NCBI GenBank assembly: GCA_009783525.1
Contig: WRDG01000154.1
Span: 1-5,944, forward strand
Direction: 5' to 3'
Origin: Defluviitaleaceae bacterium
Lineage (GTDB): Bacteria; Bacillota; Clostridia; Lachnospirales; WQUN01
DNA: 5,944 nucleotides
Made by a program: the position numbers and the translations under genes. The notes beneath the pieces are model-generated. The model was not told the DNA's origin, did not search any database, and worked only from the letters and a program-made list of their open reading frames with translations. Below, one piece after another: positions 1-3,462 of this stretch. Each line of letters starts with the position of its first letter. Positions within the stretch are counted from its first letter, which is position 1.

Positions 1-1109
1 ACGTCCGCGTCGCCCACGTAGGCTAAATGCGGAACCTTGCTGCCGTTGCCCACGGCGGCATTTTTTATTTCGACGAAGTCGCCTATTTTGCAGCCGTCGC
101 CCACTTCGGCGCCGGGCCGCAAATAAGCGAACGGCCCGACCGACGTGCCCGAACCGATTGCCGCGCCGTTTGCCACGCTGTACTGCACGGACGAGCCTTC
201 GCCCACCTTCGTGTCCGTGAGCCGCGCACCGGGCCCGATTATTGCGCCGCATCCTATTTCGCAGCCGCCTTCTAAAATTACGTTGGGCAGCAAAACCGCG
301 TCGCGCCCGATTTTTACCGCGGCGTCGATGTAGCAGGTTTGCGGGTCCGCCATTGTCACGCCGCTTTCCATGTGCTTCTCGTTTATGCGCCTGCGCATAA
401 CGGCCGCCGCGGCGGCGAGCTGCGTTTTCGTGTTGATGCCGAGACATTCGTCGCAGTGGCCGCCGTAAACGTAAACGGCCGCCTCACGCCCGCTTTCTTT
501 CAGCACGGCGGGGACGTCGGTCAAATAATATTCGCCCTTTTTGTTGAGATTATTAATTTTGGAAAGCCCGTAAAGCAGCGCGCCGCCCTTGAAGCACATT
601 ATCCCGGTATTTATTTCGTTGACCGGCTCCAGCTCTTTCGGCAGGTCAAGCTGCTCGATTATTTTTACAAACGCGTCGCCGTCTTTAATCACGCGCCCGT
701 AGTTGAACGGGCTGTCCGTTTTGACGGAAACAATCAGCGCGTCCGTGCCGGCGCGGCCGGTAAAATTTTCTTTTATGTCGCGCAGCAGTTCCGGCGTGAC
801 AAGCGGCGTGTCGCCGCAAAGCACGATAATGTCCTCGTCTAACACTATAAAGTCTGACGCGGCCATCACGGCGTGCCCGGTGCCGAGCCTCTCCGCCTGC
901 GTGACAAACTGCACGCCGTAGCCGCCGGACGCCTCGCGCACGTCGCCGCCCATGTGCCCGACCACTACGATGATCTCGTCGATGTCCGCGCCCTTGCACG
1001 CCTCGATCACGTAGTGCAGCATCGGCTTGCCCATAACCGGCTGCAGCACCTTCGGCATGTCGGAGTTCATGCGCGTGCTTTTGCCCGCGGCCAAAATTAT
1101 AGCTTTCAT
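1..1109 (-). CDS. glmU: Bifunctional GlmU: GlcNAc-1-P uridyltransferase / GlcN-1-P acetyltransferase (C-terminus outside window)
   Basis: Cytoplasmic enzyme for the last two steps of UDP-GlcNAc synthesis: acetylation of glucosamine-1-phosphate, then uridylyl transfer, feeding peptidoglycan and other envelope glycans. The N-terminal nucleotidyltransferase domain starts MKAIILAAGKSTRM, with the phosphate-binding loop at residues 6-14 and K20. It continues with QAERLGTGHA (71-80), CGDTPL (98-103, D100 a metal ligand), YGR (137-139), E152, EINTG (165-169), GEYYLTDV (192-199) and N226. From about residue 250 the chain becomes hexapeptide repeats of a left-handed beta helix. R331 (LRPGA), K349 (FVEIKN), H361 and Y364 (HLAY) match the acetyl-transfer residues R333, K351, H363 and Y366 of E. 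coli GlmU. The window ends after 369 complete codons; the family is usually about 450-460 residues, so roughly the last fifth is missing. ATG at 1109 has a good GGAGG five bases upstream. It lies 67 bp downstream of rpmE on the same strand. Identification is secure; no odd residues were seen. Confidence 0.97.
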   Translation of the reverse strand, partial: MKAIILAAGKSTRMNSDMPKVLQPVMGKPMLHYVIEACKGADIDEIIVVVGHMGGDVREASGGYGVQFVTQAERLGTGHAVMAASDFIVLDEDIIVLCGDTPLVTPELLRDIKENFTGRAGTDALIVSVKTDSPFNYGRVIKDGDAFVKIIEQLDLPKELEPVNEINTGIMCFKGGALLYGLSKINNLNKKGEYYLTDVPAVLKESGREAAVYVYGGHCDECLGINTKTQLAAAAAVMRRRINEKHMESGVTMADPQTCYIDAAVKIGRDAVLLPNVILEGGCEIGCGAIIGPGARLTDTKVGEGSSVQYSVANGAAIGSGTSVGPFAYLRPGAEVGDGCKIGDFVEIKNAAVGNGSKVPHLAYVGDAD

Positions 1110-1113
1110 ATAA

Positions 1114-1121
1114 ACCTCCAT
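1114..1121 (-). promoter_or_regulatory. Ribosome binding site of glmU
   Basis: On the minus strand the sequence TGGAGG followed by TTTAT precedes the ATG at 1109. This strong anti-16S match at about five bases fixes the glmU start. Confidence 0.8.
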
Positions 1122-1142
1122 ATCATTTAACTGTGTGCATAT

Positions 1143-1178
1143 AAAAAAATCCCCGCCCGTTGGGCGGGGGAATTTTTT
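1143..1178 (-). terminator. Intrinsic terminator downstream of rpmE (bidirectional form)
   Basis: A perfect 8-bp stem, CCCCGCCC (1151-1158) and GGGCGGGG (1162-1169), has a 3-base loop. On the minus strand it is followed by A and then seven T (1149-1143). On the plus strand it is followed by six T (1173-1178), so it could work in both directions. The plus-side T run overlaps the rpmE stop codon (1177-1179). It separates rpmE from glmU and should reduce or stop co-transcription. Confidence 0.88.
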
Positions 1179-1380
1179 ATTCCATTCCGTATTTTTTCTT
1201 GAACCTTTCGACACGCCCGCCCGCTTCAATGAGCAGCTTCTGGCTGCCCGTGTAAAACGGGTGGCACTTTGAACAGACTTCGACATGGATGTCGCTTTGC
1301 GTCGAGCCCGTGACGAACTCGTTGCCGCAGCTGCATTTTATTTTTGCGTCGAAAAATTTCGGATGGATTGCCTCTTTCAT
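1177..1380 (-). CDS. rpmE: 50S ribosomal protein L31, zinc-binding type
   Basis: Small protein of the large ribosomal subunit, bridging towards the 30S head. At 67 residues it has full family length, beginning MKEAIHPKFFDAKIKCSCG and ending RFKKKYGME. C16, C18, C36 and C39 form the CxC...CxxC zinc site of the zinc-containing (C+) L31 form; the zinc-free paralogue induced in zinc starvation lacks these. The family core HVEVCSKCHPFYTG is present at residues 32-45. The ATG at 1380 has AGGTGA a few bases upstream. A promoter and hairpin region lie directly upstream, and a strong terminator overlaps the stop codon, so it looks like a mainly monocistronic unit with glmU behind it. Nothing is abnormal in the protein. 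Confidence 0.97.
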   Translation of the reverse strand: MKEAIHPKFFDAKIKCSCGNEFVTGSTQSDIHVEVCSKCHPFYTGSQKLLIEAGGRVERFKKKYGME

Positions 1381-1384
1381 ATGA

Positions 1385-1391
1385 TCACCTG
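1385..1391 (-). promoter_or_regulatory. Ribosome binding site of rpmE
   Basis: On the minus strand CAGGTGATCAT precedes the ATG at 1380, giving an AGGTGA Shine-Dalgarno at usual spacing. Confidence 0.65.
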
Positions 1392-1415
1392 CTTCTGCAT
1401 TGAAATGACTCCGCG

Positions 1416-1454
1416 CCGCCCGCGCATAAAAAAACGTCCGGCTTACGCGGGCGG
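1416..1454 (-). promoter_or_regulatory. Competing hairpin arms in the rpmE leader (terminator-like plus alternative stem)
   Basis: Read on the minus strand, CGCCCG (1453-1448) can pair with CGGACG (1440-1435, one G-U), and seven T follow (1434-1428). This is an intrinsic-terminator shape. The same 5' arm, extended to CCGCCCGCG (1454-1446), is also perfectly complementary to CGCGGGCGG (1424-1416) farther downstream. The two stems share an arm and exclude each other. The best rpmE promoter would start transcription near 1449, inside the first arm. The hairpin may therefore only be complete on transcripts from farther upstream, or it may simply insulate rpmE. An L31-type leader is possible but not shown. 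Confidence 0.45.
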
Positions 1455-1455
1455 T

Positions 1456-1485
1456 ATTTTAACACGGGCCGCAAAGGTTTGTAAA
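1456..1485 (-). promoter_or_regulatory. Sigma-A-like promoter of rpmE
   Basis: On the minus strand TTTACA (1485-1480) is followed after 18 bases by TAAAAT (1461-1456). Both boxes are near consensus. The predicted start is near 1449, about 70 bases before the rpmE ATG. The -35 box abuts repeat element A and overlaps its possible target duplication. Confidence 0.55.
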
Positions 1486-1608
1486 GTATTCGATGATTAA
1501 CTCGTTTATGCGCGAGTAAAATCCCGGCAGTGAGAATTTTTCTTTAGAAAAATTTTAAGGGATTTTGCGAAGCGCAGAAACGGCGATTTACAGTTAATCA
1601 TCGAATAC
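1486..1608 (-). mobile_element. MITE-like repeat element, copy A (123 bp)
   Basis: The ends are inverted repeats of about 17 bp: GTATTCGATGATTAACT at the left and its exact complement at 1592-1608. Inside is a nested stem, AAAATCCC (1518-1525) with GGGATTTT (1559-1566), enclosing AATTTTTC (1535-1542) with GAAAAATT (1547-1554). Reverse-complemented, it aligns without gaps to copy B over 52 bases on one side (43 identical by hand count) and 45 on the other (36 identical). The only length difference is an extra stretch of about 25 bases (1531-1556) holding the inner palindrome. TAAA occurs at both flanks (1482-1485 and 1609-1612), a possible target duplication. No ORF for a transposase is present, so movement would need an enzyme from elsewhere. 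Confidence 0.7.
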
Positions 1609-1625
1609 TAAAGAAAATCCGAACG

Positions 1626-1654
1626 AAAAATAAAAAACGTCGGTTTTGCCGATG
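1626..1654 (-). terminator. Weak terminator-like hairpin, leftward
   Basis: On the minus strand CATCGG (1654-1649) pairs with CCGACG (1643-1638, one G-U) around a 5-base loop, followed by TTTTTTATTTTT. It lies in the 74-bp spacer between the two repeat elements. No leftward gene ends here now, so it could be a relic of a lost neighbour, or chance in AT-rich DNA. Confidence 0.35.
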
Positions 1655-1690
1655 GCTGAGGCATTATAACGCTTTTTTCAATAATGACAA

Positions 1691-1788
1691 CTATTCGATG
1701 ATTAACTGCATTTCGCCGTATTTGCACTTCGAAAAATTCCTTGAAGCCGGAATTTTTTTCGCGCAAATCCGAGTTAATCACCGAATAC
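1691..1788 (+). mobile_element. MITE-like repeat element, copy B (about 98 bp)
   Basis: The left end TATTCGATGATTAACTG (1692-1708) is matched at the right end by the complement of GTATTCGGTGATTAACT (1772-1788), with one internal mismatch. The internal stem AAAAATTCC (1732-1740) with GGAATTTTT (1749-1757) corresponds to the stem of copy A but with changed bases on both sides that keep pairing. On the plus strand this stem is followed by further T residues, so it could also act as a terminator. ACAAC flanks it on both sides (1687-1691 and 1789-1793), a possible target duplication. It is inverted relative to copy A and ends nine bases before the ATG of the next ORF. Confidence 0.68.
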
Positions 1789-1797
1789 ACAACTAAA

Positions 1798-2145
1798 ATG
1801 AACCCGGACGAGTTCAGACTTTTTTTGATCGACTTTTATTCTGATGACCCGGCGGTTACTGATGTTATGATAAGCTCGCTCGACGACGGCACGGTTTGCT
1901 ATATTCCCGTGACGGAAAATTTTTTTGTCGTCGACCAAGACCGATTAACAAATATTTTATATGAGAACGGTTTGAACGAAACACAAGAGGAGATCGCGGC
2001 GGCTTCCACTGTACGTGAAGCGGGTGACATATACCTGTCATGGGTTTTAAGCCTTGAGGATAAAATCGATCATGATTTGTTTGCTTATACTTTGAAACAA
2101 GCAAAAGCGGCGATAAACGATAACAGCCAAAAGGAACCTTTATAA
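1798..2145 (+). CDS. Hypothetical acidic protein, 115 residues
   Basis: No family was recognised. The chain MNPDEFRLFLIDFYSDDP... is rich in Asp and Glu, has no membrane segment or signal peptide, and contains only one Cys. It has two likely strands (TVCYIPV, NFFVV) followed by Asn/Glu-rich and helical segments ending in AYTLKQAKAAIND. It looks like a small soluble mixed alpha/beta protein. The ATG at 1798 is nine bases after repeat element B and has no visible Shine-Dalgarno. The frame stays open leftward through the element to a TTG at 1741, so the natural 5' region may have been displaced by the insertion. The base composition looks more AT-rich than glmU or the genes to the right. The next ORF begins in the same frame 30 bases after the TAA. 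An immunity or regulatory role is conceivable but nothing in the sequence shows it. It may be poorly expressed or a remnant. Confidence 0.55.
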   Translation: MNPDEFRLFLIDFYSDDPAVTDVMISSLDDGTVCYIPVTENFFVVDQDRLTNILYENGLNETQEEIAAASTVREAGDIYLSWVLSLEDKIDHDLFAYTLKQAKAAINDNSQKEPL

Positions 2146-2160
2146 ACACCGCTTCGTCCA

Positions 2161-2201
2161 ATTTTTAATCCTTCGTTGGTTCATTCGAAAGGATTAAAAA
2201 T
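2161..2201. repeat. 13-bp inverted repeat at the junction of two in-frame ORFs
   Basis: ATTTTTAATCCTT (2161-2173) and AAGGATTAAAAAT (2189-2201) are perfect complements around a 15-base loop. No T run follows the stem on either strand, so it is not a normal intrinsic terminator. It could be a protein site, a recombination scar, or a weak RNA hairpin. The TTG that is the first possible start of the downstream frame lies in its loop. Confidence 0.6.
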
Positions 2202-2787
2202 CGTCTCAGCTGGGTTTATAGAGGTTCCTCAAAATGAATTTTATGACACTCCGTTTAAAGACATACCAATAAATATTAATTTTTTTGACGCGGACGCGAT
2301 CGCGGACAATAACGTTGGTTCAATTGACAAAGGCAATGCAGAGGTAATCGGTTTAGTAAATTTTAGGTATAATGGCGAAATTTTTAAAACGGATGGATCA
2401 AACGAAATGTATTCGCGTGGGTGTTCTTCGGGGTGTCTTTTTAAATACGTATATCTTAACACTTACCAGTGTAGGCGTATCTGCCAGTTTTGCGGGCAGA
2501 TAGACGGAACGGAGAGCCACTCGCTTTCGTCGGTAACGTTTTATCTTGCTGACGGACATTTCGGACCGTGCTCAAGGTGTACGCAAGCGGGAGCCAATTC
2601 GCATTCGATGGGCAGTTGGGTTTCGATAAGCTCGTCAGAACAAAAAAAATGCGGCAGTTGCAACTATGTTATTTACGGAGATCATTACATAATACCGTTG
2701 GGTAACAATATTATTGCATGCGCTGTCTGTATCGCAAAACTCCCCGCCCGTTTTCGGCGGGCTTTTTTTTTGCTATCCTCTGCGTAA
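2176..2787 (+). CDS. Cys-rich CxxC/His repeat protein, probably a truncated gene remnant
   Basis: Open frame of 203 codons with protein-like content but doubtful ends. Residues 10-75 form a plain soluble segment (VSAGFIEVPQNEFYDTPF...). Residues 83-185 carry C83, C87, C99 and then four CxxC pairs at 103/106, 132/135, 159/162 and 182/185. The first three pairs are each followed by His after eight residues (nine in the first): H115, H143, H170. This gives a unit of 23-29 residues, including SHSMGSWVS, like the Cys/His repeats in clostridial surface proteins, and possibly metal-binding. The fourth unit stops after the CxxC. The last 16 or so codons run through a strong terminator (2743-2771), which a real 3' end would normally precede. 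No ATG start, Shine-Dalgarno or signal peptide is visible; TTG 2176 is only the first possible codon. The frame continues that of the preceding ORF across one TAA. I read it as coding DNA that has lost both ends. Confidence 0.45.
   Translation: MVHSKGLKIVSAGFIEVPQNEFYDTPFKDIPININFFDADAIADNNVGSIDKGNAEVIGLVNFRYNGEIFKTDGSNEMYSRGCSSGCLFKYVYLNTYQCRRICQFCGQIDGTESHSLSSVTFYLADGHFGPCSRCTQAGANSHSMGSWVSISSSEQKKCGSCNYVIYGDHYIIPLGNNIIACAVCIAKLPARFRRAFFLLSSA
2743..2771 (+). terminator. Strong intrinsic terminator
   Basis: CCCGCC (2743-2748) pairs with GGCGGG (2756-2761) around a 7-base loop, followed by C and nine T (2763-2771). It closes the rightward accessory patch and insulates the glycosyltransferase gene that starts at 2804. 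It shares the 12-base string TCCCCGCCCGTT with the terminator after rpmE, which suggests a common terminator style in this genome. Confidence 0.88.
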
Positions 2788-2803
2788 AGCAAAAACATGG
2801 GGT

Positions 2804-3391
2804 ATGCCGGTGTATCCGTTCGTAAAACGACTGCTCGACATAATTTTTTCCGCCGCGGCGATTTTATTTTTTTCGCCGCTGTTTTTGTGCGCCGCGCTAA
2901 TAATAAAGGCGGGGTCGAAGGGGCCGGTCATATTTAAGCAAAAACGCGCGGGCAGAAACGGTAAGCTGTTTACTATTTATAAATTCCGCACGATGCGCGT
3001 TGACGCGCCTAAGGACGTGCCCACGCATCTGCTTGCGGATCCGCAGGCGCACATCACGCGCATAGGCCGCTTCTTAAGGAAGACGTCGCTCGACGAGTTG
3101 CCGCAGCTTGTAAATATTTTTGTTGGGCAAATGTCTTGGATAGGGCCGCGCCCCGCGCTCTACAACCAGGACGACCTGCTCGCCTGTCGCGCGCGGCTGG
3201 GCGCGGACGCGGTGCGGCCGGGGCTCACCGGCTGGGCGCAGATAAACGGCCGCGACGAAATACCTGTGGAGGAAAAGGCGCGGCTCGACGGCGAATATAT
3301 TAGGCGAATGGGATTTTTTTTCGACTGCCGTTGTTTTTTTGCGACGTTCGCCGGCGTGCTGAAGGGCAGCGGAGTTAAAGAGGGCAAATAA
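2804..3391 (+). CDS. Short monotopic phosphoglycosyl transferase (PglC/WcaJ-type bacterial sugar transferase)
   Basis: Transfers a sugar-1-phosphate from a UDP-sugar to undecaprenyl phosphate, the priming step for a lipid-linked glycan (capsule, exopolysaccharide, O-antigen or glycoprotein). The 195 residues are just the catalytic core, as in PglC, without the extra N-terminal membrane domain of full WcaJ. Visible are VKRLLDIIFS (7-16), a re-entrant membrane helix with S24-P25, FKQKRAGRNGKLFTIYKFRTM (44-64, split here only by position), the catalytic Asp-Glu pair D97-E98 in SLDELPQL, MSWIGPRP (110-117) and RPGLTGWAQINGRD (138-151). The C-terminus is Phe/Cys-rich (FFFDCRCFFATF, 171-182) where relatives usually have a WxLDxKI segment. 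The start is uncertain: ATG 2804 has GGGG almost touching it, while GTG 2810 has that GGGG at seven bases. No glycan cluster is seen nearby within the window. The sugar specificity cannot be read. Confidence 0.92.
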   Translation: MPVYPFVKRLLDIIFSAAAILFFSPLFLCAALIIKAGSKGPVIFKQKRAGRNGKLFTIYKFRTMRVDAPKDVPTHLLADPQAHITRIGRFLRKTSLDELPQLVNIFVGQMSWIGPRPALYNQDDLLACRARLGADAVRPGLTGWAQINGRDEIPVEEKARLDGEYIRRMGFFFDCRCFFATFAGVLKGSGVKEGK

Positions 3392-3410
3392 AGTTGCGTT
3401 TATTTACGCT

Positions 3411-3438
3411 TTGTTTGCAAATGTTTTTATTGTATTAT
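3411..3438 (+). promoter_or_regulatory. Possible promoter of the chemoreceptor gene
   Basis: TTGTTT (3411-3416), 16 bases, then TATTAT (3433-3438) in a T-rich gap of 71 bp between the glycosyltransferase stop and the chemoreceptor start. The -10 box is good and the -35 box is weak. Flagellar and chemotaxis genes often use an alternative sigma factor, but no clear sigma-28 site was seen. Confidence 0.4.
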
Positions 3439-3452
3439 AAAAAAAAATCTCC

Positions 3453-3458
3453 GGAGGG
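3453..3458 (+). promoter_or_regulatory. Ribosome binding site of the chemoreceptor gene
   Basis: GGAGGG lies four bases before the ATG at 3463, a strong match that fixes the start. Confidence 0.8.
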
Positions 3459-3462
3459 TCAC

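Noticed and set aside
27..1130. Several plus-strand and other-frame ORFs (for example 27-275, 339-842, 873-1130, and minus 685-999)
   Set aside because: They lie on top of glmU in other frames; their His/Arg/Ala-rich translations are typical shadows of a GC-rich gene, while glmU carries every family motif.
1486..1788. CRISPR array, because of four similar 17-base strings at 80-100 base intervals
   Set aside because: The strings alternate in orientation and form the ends of two homologous elements; the sequences between them are related to each other, unlike spacers.
1608..1790. 60-residue minus-strand ORF across repeat element B
   Set aside because: It starts and ends in the repeat ends, spans a terminator-like hairpin and has no ribosome site; it is most likely chance.
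2161..2201. tRNA-like arm or terminator
   Set aside because: The loop string GGTTCATTCGAA resembles a T-arm by chance, but no acceptor or anticodon stems fit, and no T run follows the stem.
1150..2752. Shared 12-base string TCCCCGCCCGTT at two places as a recombination repeat
   Set aside because: Both copies are the 5' arm and loop of intrinsic terminators; similar terminator composition explains them.
3396..3416. Terminator after the glycosyltransferase gene (GCGT-TTATTT-ACGC then TTTGTTT)
   Set aside because: The stem is only four base pairs and the T run is broken; too weak to call.
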